A stretch of DNA of 64,000 nucleotides from Pseudomonadota bacterium (GTDB lineage Bacteria > Myxococcota_A > UBA9160 > JADFDR01): contig PIVT01000011.1 of NCBI GenBank assembly GCA_003353845.1, positions 1-64,000 of the forward strand. The letters are read 5' to 3'. A program made the position numbers and the translations under genes. The notes beneath the pieces are model-generated. The model saw only the letters and a list, made by a program, of their open reading frames with translations, was not told the DNA's origin and searched no databases. Below, piece after piece: positions 1 through 9,132 of the stretch. Each line of letters opens with the position of its first letter. Position 1 is the first letter of the stretch.

Positions 1-99
1 CCTAGAGGAATGATCCTCATCGGCTTCATCGAAAGATGGGGTCGATACAGAACCCGGCTTACAGTTCACTTTGCGAGTCAGCTACGGTCGCACGCAAAC

Positions 100-130
100 C
101 CGGGGGCCGAAGCTTCGGCCACGCCCCCGG
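100..130. terminator. GC-rich hairpin, possible terminator
   Basis: The bases around 100-130 form CCGGGGGC paired with GCCCCCGG, enclosing a perfect 16-base palindrome (GGCCGAAGCTTCGGCC). A short run of T follows at about 142-146. It could end transcription of a gene lying left of the window. No gene is visible at positions 1-319. Confidence 0.4.
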
Positions 131-151
131 CGCTCCAACATCTTTTTCGCC

Positions 152-318
152 CTAGGAGTGTGCGCGGCAGAGGGAGTGCGTAGCCAAGCCGTGGAGACAG
201 CCCGCTGGCAAGGCGCGAAAGTGCCGCCCTAGCGAGCTAGGGCAAGCTTTCGCAACGCCGCCAGGGGGATTGGATACACGAATGGATGCGTGCTCCCCTC
301 TGCCGCGCACACTCCTAG
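152..318. repeat. Large imperfect inverted repeat (long hairpin)
   Basis: A perfect 23-base inverted repeat (arms 152-174 and 296-318) encloses two 59-base halves. The halves themselves pair partly: CCCTAGC/GCTAGGG lie at the tip and GCGAAAG/CTTTCGC below it. Several outer mismatches would be G-U pairs in RNA. The right arm ends two bases before the stop codon of the ArgA-like gene. This could be a folded RNA, a strong terminator, or an old palindromic repeat element. I see no coding potential in it. Confidence 0.7.
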
Positions 319-319
319 C

Positions 320-1399
320 TCAGGGCCGAATGCTGCGACTGAAACAAAGCAGCTTCGAGCGCCGCTCCTCGGGATAACTCTTCCACTTCTCCACAGGCAA
401 CTCCTGGCTTTCCACCCGCAGAAAGCCGTGGCGCTCAAAGAAGCTGCCCACGCGATCCGATGTCGTGCAGGCAAAAACCGTGGAGAGACCCAATCGCTTG
501 GCTTCATTGATAGCGTGCTGTACCAGATGCCCACCCACGCCCTCTCCGGCAAAGCGAGTCAAGGTATAGAGAGAGGCGATCTCTCCGGATTGCGAGGCTT
601 CGTTCACAATCAGCGAACCGATGCCCGCCAGAAAATGTTCTTCTACGAAGGCGCCAAAGCCGCTGCTCAAAATAGTGTCGATGCCCGCGGCGTCACGCGG
701 AACCAAGTAGCCTTCTTCTACACCTCGCAGCACAAAGGAATGCGCCGCGTCGCAATCGTCGATGCCAAAAGCGCGTACGGTCACGTAGCCACCGCAGGTA
801 AAGAGCGTGCCCGATCCCACGTAAGTGAAGAGTTCATCCGCCAGGCCCTCGGAGGTACACAAACTAATGGAGGGTACCCCTCGCCCTAAGAGCACATCAC
901 ATTGCTCGAAGAAGACCTTGCGCCGAGGATCTCCAGTGGCCTTCAAGCTTCCCAACCCCTCGCGATCCACAAAGCTCAAGCGGTTTCCGTCGTCCCGTGA
1001 GAGCCCGCCCTGCCCATCGATCCAAACCAACTTGGACAAGCCGAGTTCCAAGAGCGCCTGAGCCGCCTTGTCGGCGAAGGGAACCTCCTGAACGTGAACG
1101 GCGACACAAGCGGACTGTTGCAAGCAGCGCCAAACCTGAGCCGCCAGGCACGCTTCGCCACTGGACAGCGCCGCACTGGACGACAGGTCCTGGCAAACTT
1201 CGAGATCCGCCGAAACCAACACTACGCGGATATCATTTTCTGCGAGTTCCTGGCACACGGCACTGAGCGCCGATTTCTCCTTTGCTGACGCGCCCTCCAC
1301 CACCAACCCGAGAGTCCGGCCGGCGAACTCGCGCAGATAAAACCCTTTCTCCGAAAGTGGAGTAGGAGAGCTGGCAATGGGTTGATTCGAGGGTTTCAT
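320..1399 (-). CDS. argA: N-acetylglutamate synthase, ArgA type
   Basis: This probably makes N-acetylglutamate from acetyl-CoA and glutamate, the first step of arginine synthesis, in the cytoplasm. The C-terminal 130 residues form a GNAT domain. They include an ArgA-like acetyl-CoA-binding stretch (GEGVGGHLVQHAINEAKRLG) and the typical ending, where FACTTSDRVGSFFERHGF is followed by a YPEERRSK motif. The N-terminal 220 residues occupy the place of the amino-acid-kinase fold of ArgA but are short and divergent (359 residues in total, against about 440 usually). Feedback control by arginine may therefore be altered. The gene is divergent from the SLC13 permease. It could be another GNAT fused to a degenerate kinase domain, but the C-terminal match to ArgA is good. 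Confidence 0.75.
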   Translation of the reverse strand: MKPSNQPIASSPTPLSEKGFYLREFAGRTLGLVVEGASAKEKSALSAVCQELAENDIRVVLVSADLEVCQDLSSSAALSSGEACLAAQVWRCLQQSACVAVHVQEVPFADKAAQALLELGLSKLVWIDGQGGLSRDDGNRLSFVDREGLGSLKATGDPRRKVFFEQCDVLLGRGVPSISLCTSEGLADELFTYVGSGTLFTCGGYVTVRAFGIDDCDAAHSFVLRGVEEGYLVPRDAAGIDTILSSGFGAFVEEHFLAGIGSLIVNEASQSGEIASLYTLTRFAGEGVGGHLVQHAINEAKRLGLSTVFACTTSDRVGSFFERHGFLRVESQELPVEKWKSYPEERRSKLLCFSRSIRP

Positions 1400-1467
1400 C
1401 GAGCCTGGTTCCTGTCTTTCACTTCACAACATTGATGATTTCTGTAGTCAGGGTAGGTTTCACACCT

Positions 1468-3237
1468 ATGGAATGGCAAGCCTGGTTGACAATTGCGGTC
1501 GTAATCCTCGTTTTCATCGCTTTGGCGAAGGAAGTGGCGGGCCCGGACATCTTGATGATGGGGGGGCTGCTCGTCCTCGCCCTCACCGGCGTACTCGACG
1601 AACAAGAGACCTTTGCCAGCTTTTCCAATCCCGCTGTATTGACCATCGGAGCCCTGTTCATCCTCTCGGCCGCCCTGCGTGAAACAGGGGCCATGGACAT
1701 CGCCATGAGCCGACTCATCGGCAGAGCGCGCACTGAGCGCGCTGGACTCGCTCGTTTGCTGCCCCCCTTGGCCGTCTTTTCCGCCTTCATCAATAACACC
1801 ACCATCGTCGCCATGATGACGCCCTTGCTCATCGATTGGGCCAAGCGCTTTCAGCTTTCGCCCAGTCGCCTGCTCCTGCCCTTGAGTTACGCCACCATGG
1901 TGGGCAGCACCATGACCATCATGGGCACCAGCGTCAATTTAACCGTGGCTGGCCTCATGCTGAGCAATGGCATGAAGCCCATGGGCTTCTTTGAGCTGTT
2001 CCCGGTGGGCATTTTCATCTGCCTGGCGGGCCTGGTCTATCTGCTCCTTGTCACACCCTTCTTGATCCCCGTGCGCAAGGACCCCGTCACCGAAGGCGCC
2101 GACGAGCGCCGCGAGTACACCACCGCCATGCGGGTCGAAGTACACTGTGGCCTGGTGGGAGAAACGGTGGACGATGCGGGTTTGCGCCACTTGCCCGGCT
2201 TGTTCCTCATCGAAGTCGATCGCGACGATGAGGTGATTACGCCCGTGGGCCCCGATTTCGTCATCCAAGCCGACGACCGCCTGGTGTTTGCCGGCGTGAT
2301 CAGCACCATTGTCGACTTGCAACGCATCCGCGGCCTGGTGCCCGTGACCGCCGACGACGCCGCCCGTGATTACGATCCGGACCGACGCCTGGCCGAAGCC
2401 GTCATTTCTCGCACCTCCCCCCTGGTGAATCGCAGCATTCGCGAAACGGATTTCCGCAGCGCCTACGATGCCGCCATTGTCGCGGTACATCGCAACGGGG
2501 AACGTGTGCACGAAAAAATCGGCGACATCGTGCTGCGCCCGGGCGACACCCTGCTCTTGCAAACCGGCCCGGACTTCATCCAAGTCCACCGCAACAGCCA
2601 GCATTTTTATCTGGTCAGCGAATTGCCCGGAACCGAATCGCGCCGCTATCACCGCGCCGGCATGGCCGTGGCGATCTTGCTCGGCCTGATCCTGGCGACC
2701 ACCACCGAGACCCTACCCATTGCCATCGCCGCCTTTGTTGCCGCCGGCGCCTTGATTGCCACGCGCTGCATTTCTGCTGCGTCTGCACGCAAGGCCATCC
2801 ACTGGCCGATTCTCGCCGTCATCGCCGCGGGCTTGGGCATCGCCTCGGCCATGGAAAAAACGGGTGCCGCCGATAGCATTGCTCAACTCATTGTCGGCAG
2901 CGCCGGTCAGTTCGGGCCTCTGGTCACACTGGGGATTCTTTACTTCTCCACCACGTTGCTTTCTGAGTTACTGAATCACAATGCCTCGGTGGCCATCATG
3001 TTTCCCATTGCCCTGGCCACGGCCCACAGCCTGGGCGTCGACCCGCGCGGCTTTGTCATGGCCATCGCCATTGGCGGAAGCTGTGCCTTTGCAAATCCCG
3101 TGAGCTACCAAACGCACCTCATCGTCTACGGCCCCGGCGGCTACCACTTCCGCGATTTTGTGCGAACTGGAATCCCCCTCGACTTGCTATGCGGTGCCAT
3201 CGCATTGACGCTCATTCCCAGATTCTGGCCCTTCTAA
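1468..3237 (+). CDS. SLC13/DASS-family permease with two RCK_C (TrkA-C) domains
   Basis: This is an inner-membrane anion or dicarboxylate/sulfate permease. About five N-terminal membrane segments come first, including the conserved FINNTTIVAMMTPL stretch. Two cytoplasmic TrkA-C-like domains follow, near residues 205-375 (each with a GD/ADDRLVF or RPGDTLLLQTG motif). A second hydrophobic block then carries ELLNHNASVAIMFPIA, the inverted-repeat partner of the first motif. The length of 589 residues suits the SLC13-RCK architecture. The reading frame is open upstream to a TTG at 1432, but the ATG at 1468 has AGGGTAGG before it and begins directly at the first membrane helix. The substrate cannot be read from the sequence. 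Confidence 0.85.
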   Translation: MEWQAWLTIAVVILVFIALAKEVAGPDILMMGGLLVLALTGVLDEQETFASFSNPAVLTIGALFILSAALRETGAMDIAMSRLIGRARTERAGLARLLPPLAVFSAFINNTTIVAMMTPLLIDWAKRFQLSPSRLLLPLSYATMVGSTMTIMGTSVNLTVAGLMLSNGMKPMGFFELFPVGIFICLAGLVYLLLVTPFLIPVRKDPVTEGADERREYTTAMRVEVHCGLVGETVDDAGLRHLPGLFLIEVDRDDEVITPVGPDFVIQADDRLVFAGVISTIVDLQRIRGLVPVTADDAARDYDPDRRLAEAVISRTSPLVNRSIRETDFRSAYDAAIVAVHRNGERVHEKIGDIVLRPGDTLLLQTGPDFIQVHRNSQHFYLVSELPGTESRRYHRAGMAVAILLGLILATTTETLPIAIAAFVAAGALIATRCISAASARKAIHWPILAVIAAGLGIASAMEKTGAADSIAQLIVGSAGQFGPLVTLGILYFSTTLLSELLNHNASVAIMFPIALATAHSLGVDPRGFVMAIAIGGSCAFANPVSYQTHLIVYGPGGYHFRDFVRTGIPLDLLCGAIALTLIPRFWPF

Positions 3238-3641
3238 GGCTCCTATTGCCCTGCGAAAGCCCCGCTGTCCTGCGCCTTCCTACACCTAGCCCGTTCTTTT
3301 TTGATCTATCGATGTCACCAACCTCTGAGTTAGGGGCACTTCGATACATAGATAAAACGGAAATCAAGCCCTTGCGGAATTGATTCTTCGCGTGAAAACA
3401 GCAAAAAGGGGTCCGAAAGGCGTAGAATACCAAGCCAAGACAATGAGCTAACCGGTTTAAGTGCTGGTCCAGCAGTGAAATCCAGAAACTCTGAAATTTG
3501 CGCAACTGCCTATATTCAGAGTGCAAGGAACACGCAAGACAAGACCCGCTGCGCCATTAAGGTACAAAATCGTACTCCAGATTCGAACCGGGTTTGGTCG
3601 ATAACAATTAAGAAACGTAAACAATCTAGAAACCTCGAAGC

Positions 3642-3687
3642 AACGATAGTTGAGGTAACGATAGTAGGTGTAGCGATAAGTAGATGT
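3642..3687. repeat. Imperfect 15-base tandem repeat, three units
   Basis: The units are AACGATAGTTGAGGT, AACGATAGTAGGTGT and AGCGATAAGTAGATGT, directly adjacent. They lie about 170-220 bases before the GTG start of the sigma-factor gene. Confidence 0.6.
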
Positions 3688-3719
3688 ACCTAATGGATGG
3701 ATGGAAACGAGAGGGTCTT

Positions 3720-3745
3720 CGAATCGTTCTAACGAATCGGTCTAA
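3720..3745. repeat. 13-base tandem repeat, two units
   Basis: CGAATCGTTCTAA and CGAATCGGTCTAA are adjacent and differ at one base. They lie about 115 bases before the sigma-factor start. Confidence 0.65.
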
Positions 3746-3859
3746 CCGTTTGAAGCCACAACGATCCGTCAGGCATCTAAAGCAAGTTCGAAAGAAAAAC
3801 TAAACGCGTAACTGAACGTGTGACTGAGGGTTTCACTAAGAGCAGTAAGAGGTAGTAAC

Positions 3860-5269
3860 GTGACCAAGCAGCAAGCCAACAACAAAATCTCCGAACTCGC
3901 CCCCGAACGCGACGTCTCCGCACCCTTAAAGGCCGCCGGTGGAGCCGCTCCCGTCGCCAACACAGGGGGCCTCGACAGCGCTCGTGAGCGCCGCCCGCTC
4001 GAGTCTTACTTCCACGAAATTGGCGGCACGCGCACCTTGCGCCGCGAAGAAGAAGTCATCCTCGCCAAGGAATTACAGGCTGCAACAGCTGGCCTGCGCT
4101 CTGTGTTGTACAGCATTCCCGCCTCGGCACGATTCGTCGTGGCGCGCTGGGATGAACTGCGCGGGATGTCCCACACAGGTGCCAAGATTTCAGAATCCGC
4201 CTCTGACGAAGAAACCAGCGAAATTGCAAAACGTGTTGAGAAGTCAGTGGGGAACCTGCGCAAGCAACTGGAGCAGCGTGCAGAACTGAGGAACGCCGAG
4301 GTACAAGACGCCGAAACCATCAAGAAGATCGACGCCAAAATTGCACGCCAAATGCGTCAGACACAGCTCTCGCTGTCTCTCTTGTCCGAAATTCGCGAAC
4401 ACATCATGCAGCTCGCCTTCAAACTGCGCAGCCGTCGTCTCACCGACGACGTTCGCGAAGAGATCGAGCGCGAATGTGGCTTGGATCGAGAGTCCATGCT
4501 GGAGCGTATTGAAGCACTCCAAGCCGCCCATGAAAATTTGAGCGATACCAAGAACCGCTTCATCGAGCACAATTTGAAGTTGGTGGTCGCCATTGCCAAG
4601 GATTATCGGAACCTGGGCCTGAGTTTCCCCGACCTGATTCAAGAGGGAAACCTGGGACTGATTCGTGCAGTCGAGAAGTTCGACTACAAGCGCGGCTTCA
4701 AGTTCTCAACCTACGCCGTGTGGTGGATTCGACAGGCCTTGGTGCGAGCGATTCAAAACCACTCGCGCACCATTCGACTGCCCTCCCATGTGCACGACCG
4801 CTTGCAGCGCAGCCAGCGCATCAGGTCAGAACTCACCAGCCAACTGGGCCGCGAGCCCACTCCCGCAGAGTTGGCTCCTGTACTCGGAACCGATGAAGAG
4901 TCCATCGAGGCGCTCACGCGTCTCTCGCGCGAAGCGATCTCCCTGGAGTCGCCCATCTCCGGGACCGAGAAGCGCTTGGAAGATTTCGTGGCCGAAGAAG
5001 CCAATGACAAGCCCCGCCCCGATGGTGGCATCGACGACGACCGCATGGCCATTGGCATTGGCAAACTCATCGACGGATTGATCCCGCGCGAGCAGCTCAT
5101 CCTGCGCCTGCGCTATGGGCTGTCCGGCGAAAATGAGCACACGCTGGAACAGATCGGACAGATTCTTTCACTCTCCCGTGAACGTGTCCGCCAACTCGAA
5201 GCCCGCGCTTTAAAGCGCCTGCGCGAAACGGTCCCGGCCCAGCGACTCCATCCCATTTTGGAGGAGTAG
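3860..5269 (+). CDS. RNA polymerase sigma-70 factor, primary-like (RpoD/RpoS group)
   Basis: This is a sigma factor that directs RNA polymerase to promoters. Region 1.2 is visible near residues 45-80 ([11 protein letters not shown]). A non-conserved spacer follows. Region 2 begins at [18 protein letters not shown] and continues through [20 protein letters not shown] and the [17 protein letters not shown] motif that recognises the -10 element. Region 3 comes next, and region 4.2 ([19 protein letters not shown]) reads the -35 element. The acidic region 1.1 of housekeeping RpoD is lacking or very short, and the C-terminus ([11 protein letters not shown]) is not RpoD-like. It is therefore more likely a group 2, RpoS-like paralogue than the housekeeping factor. 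The GTG start has AAGAGG seven bases upstream. Confidence 0.93.
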   Translation: MTKQQANNKISELAPERDVSAPLKAAGGAAPVANTGGLDSARERRPLESYFHEIGGTRTLRREEEVILAKELQAATAGLRSVLYSIPASARFVVARWDELRGMSHTGAKISESASDEETSEIAKRVEKSVGNLRKQLEQRAELRNAEVQDAETIKKIDAKIARQMRQTQLSLSLLSEIREHIMQLAFKLRSRRLTDDVREEIERECGLDRESMLERIEALQAAHENLSDTKNRFIEHNLKLVVAIAKDYRNLGLSFPDLIQEGNLGLIRAVEKFDYKRGFKFSTYAVWWIRQALVRAIQNHSRTIRLPSHVHDRLQRSQRIRSELTSQLGREPTPAELAPVLGTDEESIEALTRLSREAISLESPISGTEKRLEDFVAEEANDKPRPDGGIDDDRMAIGIGKLIDGLIPREQLILRLRYGLSGENEHTLEQIGQILSLSRERVRQLEARALKRLRETVPAQRLHPILEE

Positions 5270-5275
5270 TTTCCT

Positions 5276-6067
5276 TTAGCTGGTGACTTGCAACCAAACC
5301 AAGAATGAAGCACCCACCGCCCACGCGTAAAAAGCGAAGTAGTGGAAGCGTTGGTTGTTCAAGAAGCGAACGAACCAAAACAGGGCCAGCAGACCAAAGA
5401 CCAGTGCAGCCACACCGCCGATCAACATATCGCCCATGGCATCCGGCGAGCTTCCCAACAGTTCGGGCAACTTCAACAGCATGGCGCCCAGGATGGCGAT
5501 GACGGACATCAAAAACGAAAACTCCGCTGCCACGGAGCCCTTCACACCCAGGGCCAAAGCCACCACCACGGTAGAACCACTGCGCGAAATGCCTGGCAAG
5601 ATGGCAAAGGCCTGAGCGCAACCAATAAGAAAAGCCCCCGCCCACGAAATTTCTGAGCCACTGGCGCGCGGCAAGGTGTGTTTCGTGGTCCACAACATGC
5701 CCCCCGTAATCAAGAGGCAAACCCCGGCCAGATGGGGGGAGTCGAACTGACTTTCCATGAATTCACCAGCCCCCATCACCAAGAACACAGCCGGCACCGT
5801 GGCCACGCCCAACTTCAGGATGTACTCAATGGCAGCACGCTGCCCCTTAAAAGCCCCCACGGTCAGTTCTACAATGCGTTTGTGGTAAAACAAGAGTACC
5901 GCGACCAAGGTGGCTACGTGCACGGCGATCTCAAACAAGATGCCTTGTTGATCGACGCCGAGTAAGGCTTCGCCCATCACCAGGTGCCCTGAACTCGACA
6001 CCGGAAAAAATTCCGTCAAACCTTGCGCGATTCCCAAGAGAAACGCTTCTAATCCACTCACACCCAC
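5276..6067 (-). CDS. uppP: Undecaprenyl-diphosphatase (UppP/BacA)
   Basis: This integral membrane enzyme dephosphorylates undecaprenyl pyrophosphate, recycling the lipid carrier for peptidoglycan and O-antigen. The family signatures are present: GLTEFFPVSSSGHL at residues 16-29 and GISRSGSTVVVALALG in the second half. There are about eight hydrophobic segments, and the length of 263 residues is normal. Its start overlaps the end of the upstream RND pump gene by ten bases, so it is the third gene of an adaptor-pump-uppP operon. It converges with the sigma-factor gene, only six bases away. Overexpression of this family gives bacitracin resistance. Confidence 0.95.
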   Translation of the reverse strand: MGVSGLEAFLLGIAQGLTEFFPVSSSGHLVMGEALLGVDQQGILFEIAVHVATLVAVLLFYHKRIVELTVGAFKGQRAAIEYILKLGVATVPAVFLVMGAGEFMESQFDSPHLAGVCLLITGGMLWTTKHTLPRASGSEISWAGAFLIGCAQAFAILPGISRSGSTVVVALALGVKGSVAAEFSFLMSVIAILGAMLLKLPELLGSSPDAMGDMLIGGVAALVFGLLALFWFVRFLNNQRFHYFAFYAWAVGASFLVWLQVTS

Positions 6068-9000
6068 TCCCCCCCGGCGCCAAAGCGTTCACGGGTTCTT
6101 TCCACTAGAAGATACACGGCTGGCACAATAAAGATGGTCAGCAAGGTCGAAAAGGTCATGCCACCCACGACGGCAATCCCCAAAGGCGCACGGGATTCAC
6201 CACCCGCGCCCAAGCCCATGGCGATGGGCATCATCCCTACAATGGTCGACATGGCTGTCATCAAGATGGGGCGGAAGCGCGTCACACTGGCCTTCAAGGT
6301 AGCTTCGCGCAGTGACAACCCGCGCGCTCGCAATTGATTGGCAAACTCCACAATCAAAATAGAATTTTTTGTAACCAATCCGATCAGCATCACTAAACCG
6401 ATCTTGCTGTAGATACTAAGGGCGACACCAAAAACGGTCAGGGCGACCAAGGCACCCGTGAAGGAGAAGGCCACAGCCACCAAAATCGTAAAAGGGTGAG
6501 CAAAGCTTTCAAATTGAGCGGCTAGCACCAAGTAGACGATGATCAATGCCAACATATAAGCGTATAACAAGGCATTGCCCGCTTCGACAAAATTGGCCGA
6601 GGCCCGCGTCAGTCGGTAGCGATAGCCGCTGGCTTCAGGGATTACCTCTTTAGCAATGGCCAATGCCGTGGTAATGGCCTCACCTTGAGAAACATCACTC
6701 GCCAGGCGAGCTTCCACCGTGGCTGAACGCAAGCGATTAAAATGCAGCACCGCTTGCGGGGCAGTGGATTCCCGGGCACTGACCAGGGAAGCCAGGGAAA
6801 CCAACTTGTCCCCTGCCCCGCGCACGTAAACACCTTTGACATCGCTGGGCGCAGTGCGGTACTCCGACTCCAATTGCACAATGACCTTGTAAGTCTCTCC
6901 ATGGAGTTTAAAGGTGGAAAGATCGGCACCCCCCAACAGGGTTTGCAAGGCCGTGGCGATATCGCGTACCGAAACACCTAAATCACTGGCGCGATCGCGG
7001 TCGATGCTCACATCTACCTGGGGCTTACTCATATTGAAATCCGTGCGCACCGCTTGAAAGCCTGGGATATCACGCATTTCTTGAATCATGAGATCCGCAT
7101 AACGAGACAACTCGCCCAGGTCATCGCCCTGAATCGTGATGGAGACCGGAGCCGAGGACATAATGGAAGTGAGCGGAGGTGGATTCATGGGAAAGGACTG
7201 CACACCGGGAATATCCCAGAGCCGCGTAAAAAGGGTCGCCTTGATTTCATCGGCGCTGCGCTCGCGTTCATCGCGTGGCTGCAACATGGCAAAGACGAAG
7301 CCCTCGTTCACCATGCCCGGCGTTCCAATGCCCAAGGCCACCACGGACATCACGCGGTCCATCTCGGGTTGATCCAAGAATGCCTGTTCCACTTGTGCCT
7401 GGTAACGCGCGGTGTAATCAATGGTACTTCCGTGGGGAGCTTGGGTGTAGGCAAACAACATGTCTCGGTCCGACGGCCCGATGAGTTCCTGATCAATTTG
7501 ATTGACCAAGGCAAAACCCAGAGCAAACCAGGCGATGCCCACCGCGATCCAGGGCCAGGGTCTCTGCAGCACCCGTGCCACGCGCTTTCCGTATCCACCC
7601 ACCAGGCTTTGGATAGACTCTCCAATGCGCCGCAAGAGTTTGGGTGAATCTTCACTCTTGGGTCGCAAGATACGCGCGCACAGCGTGGGGCAAAGCGTAA
7701 GAGAAACAAAGCCTGAGATGGCGACGGCCACCGCTACGGTGACTCCGAACTCGCGAAACAGGCGCCCTGTTCGATCACTCATCAAAGCCAGGGGCACAAA
7801 GGCGGCCACCACAGAAACCGTGGCTGCAATCACGGCCATGGAGATTTCTTGCATGCCGTTTCGTGCAGCGTCCATAGGCGATTCACCCAGATCGATACGC
7901 CGCGTAATGTTTTCCAGCACCACGATGGCGTCATCCACCACCAAGCCAATGGCCAGCGTAAGACCCATGAGCGTGAGCGTATTGATGGAAAAGCCAAAGG
8001 CCTTCATGGCTGCCAAACTGCCGATCAATGAGACCGGTATGGCAAGGGCCGGAATAAAGGTCGCCCGGAAGCTTCCCAAAAAGAAAAAGATGACGATGAC
8101 AACAAAGAGGACGGCTTCCAAGATCGTTATGGCCACATCGCGAATGGAACTGCGAACAAACTTGGCGGCGTCGTAGCCCTGTTTCAACATCACACCGGGG
8201 GGGAGTTCGCCCCGAATCAATTCCGCCTCGTGTTTCACGGCATTGGCAACCTCCAAGAGGTTGGCCTTGCTTTGCTTCACAATCCCCATGGCCACCGTGG
8301 GCACACCGTCGACATGAACCACTTTGCGCTCATCTTCGGGACCCACTTCAACCCGAGCGACATCGCGCAGAAAAATCGTCTGGCCTTTGACCTGGGCGAT
8401 GGGAAGTCGCTCGTACTCTTGCACCGTGTGCAACTCACCCAAGCTGCGCACGGTGAACTCATGCTCCATGCCTTCCAAACGACCCGATGGGATGTCGACG
8501 TTCTCGCGTTCCAAGGCCCTGGCGATGTCCGCCACCGTCAAACCGCGCCCCGTCAGTTGTGCGCTATCCACCCACACGCGCATGGAATAACGTCGCTCGC
8601 CGCCCACAATGACAAACGCCACACCCGGTACCTTCGCCAAGCGATCTTTGACTTGTTGCTCAAGAATGGAAGTGAGCTGTACCTGGTCGTAACCCTCGCC
8701 GGACAGCGCCAGCCACAGCACGGTGTCCGAGGTGGCCGAGCGTTTGGAAACCACCGGCGCTTCCACTTCCTTGGGAAGGTGCCTGCGGGCGCGGGCGACA
8801 CGGTCGCGCACATCGTTGGCCGCGGCCTCAATGTCGCGGTTCAACTCAAACTCTACGGTAATGCGGGAAACCTGCTCGCGACTCTTGGAAGTGACATGCT
8901 TAATGCCTTCGATGCCAATGACTTCATCTTCAATGGGCTGCGTAACCGAGTTTTCCACCACTTCAGGAGCCGCACCGGGAAAGACCGTGGTGATGGTCAC

Positions 9001-9132
9001 CGAGGGGGAATCCACATCGGGAAATTCACGCAGGGAAAGACCCTGGTAAGAGATACCTCCCGCCAATACGATGATCATGGAACAGACGATGGCGAAGACA
9101 GGCCGGTCAATGGAAACCGCCGAGATTTTCAC
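6058..9132 (-). CDS. RND multidrug efflux pump, inner-membrane transporter (AcrB/MexB family)
   Basis: This is a proton-driven trimeric pump, 1024 residues, with the standard layout. Helix TM1 at residues 12-30 is followed by the first periplasmic domain (AAPEVVENSVTQPIEDEVIG). A block of five helices then carries the intramembrane acidic pair in GLVVDDAIVVLENI. TM7, a second periplasmic domain and the closing helices (GLVTKNSILIVEFANQLR, then a GLGAGGESRAPLGIAVVGG stretch) complete it. The start overlaps the adaptor stop by four bases. No outer-membrane factor gene is in the operon, so a TolC-type channel must be encoded elsewhere. The substrate is unknown. Confidence 0.95.
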   Translation of the reverse strand: MKISAVSIDRPVFAIVCSMIIVLAGGISYQGLSLREFPDVDSPSVTITTVFPGAAPEVVENSVTQPIEDEVIGIEGIKHVTSKSREQVSRITVEFELNRDIEAAANDVRDRVARARRHLPKEVEAPVVSKRSATSDTVLWLALSGEGYDQVQLTSILEQQVKDRLAKVPGVAFVIVGGERRYSMRVWVDSAQLTGRGLTVADIARALERENVDIPSGRLEGMEHEFTVRSLGELHTVQEYERLPIAQVKGQTIFLRDVARVEVGPEDERKVVHVDGVPTVAMGIVKQSKANLLEVANAVKHEAELIRGELPPGVMLKQGYDAAKFVRSSIRDVAITILEAVLFVVIVIFFFLGSFRATFIPALAIPVSLIGSLAAMKAFGFSINTLTLMGLTLAIGLVVDDAIVVLENITRRIDLGESPMDAARNGMQEISMAVIAATVSVVAAFVPLALMSDRTGRLFREFGVTVAVAVAISGFVSLTLCPTLCARILRPKSEDSPKLLRRIGESIQSLVGGYGKRVARVLQRPWPWIAVGIAWFALGFALVNQIDQELIGPSDRDMLFAYTQAPHGSTIDYTARYQAQVEQAFLDQPEMDRVMSVVALGIGTPGMVNEGFVFAMLQPRDERERSADEIKATLFTRLWDIPGVQSFPMNPPPLTSIMSSAPVSITIQGDDLGELSRYADLMIQEMRDIPGFQAVRTDFNMSKPQVDVSIDRDRASDLGVSVRDIATALQTLLGGADLSTFKLHGETYKVIVQLESEYRTAPSDVKGVYVRGAGDKLVSLASLVSARESTAPQAVLHFNRLRSATVEARLASDVSQGEAITTALAIAKEVIPEASGYRYRLTRASANFVEAGNALLYAYMLALIIVYLVLAAQFESFAHPFTILVAVAFSFTGALVALTVFGVALSIYSKIGLVMLIGLVTKNSILIVEFANQLRARGLSLREATLKASVTRFRPILMTAMSTIVGMMPIAMGLGAGGESRAPLGIAVVGGMTFSTLLTIFIVPAVYLLVERTRERFGAGGEWV

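Larger units (their letters stand above)
3238..3859. other. Long AT-richer leader before the sigma-factor gene, with short tandem repeats
   Basis: This 620-base stretch has no convincing gene, since its short open frames lack ribosome sites and recognisable products. It is clearly less GC-rich than its neighbours. It contains an imperfect three-unit repeat of 15-16 bases (3642-3687, AACGATAG core), a 13-base repeat twice (3720-3745, CGAATCGNTCTAA) and a 13-base palindrome (3462-3474, TGCTGGTCCAGCA). It probably holds the promoter and control region of the sigma factor. I could not fix a promoter position. Confidence 0.5.

Noticed and set aside
152-318. Integron attC site
   Set aside because: The large hairpin lacks the RYYYAAC and GTTRRRY ends, and no integrase or cassette array is present.
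3580-3589. Possible tRNA T-loop (GATTCGAACC, minus strand TTCGAAT)
   Set aside because: A four-base stem can be drawn, but no acceptor, D or anticodon arms and no CCA end can be fitted on either strand.
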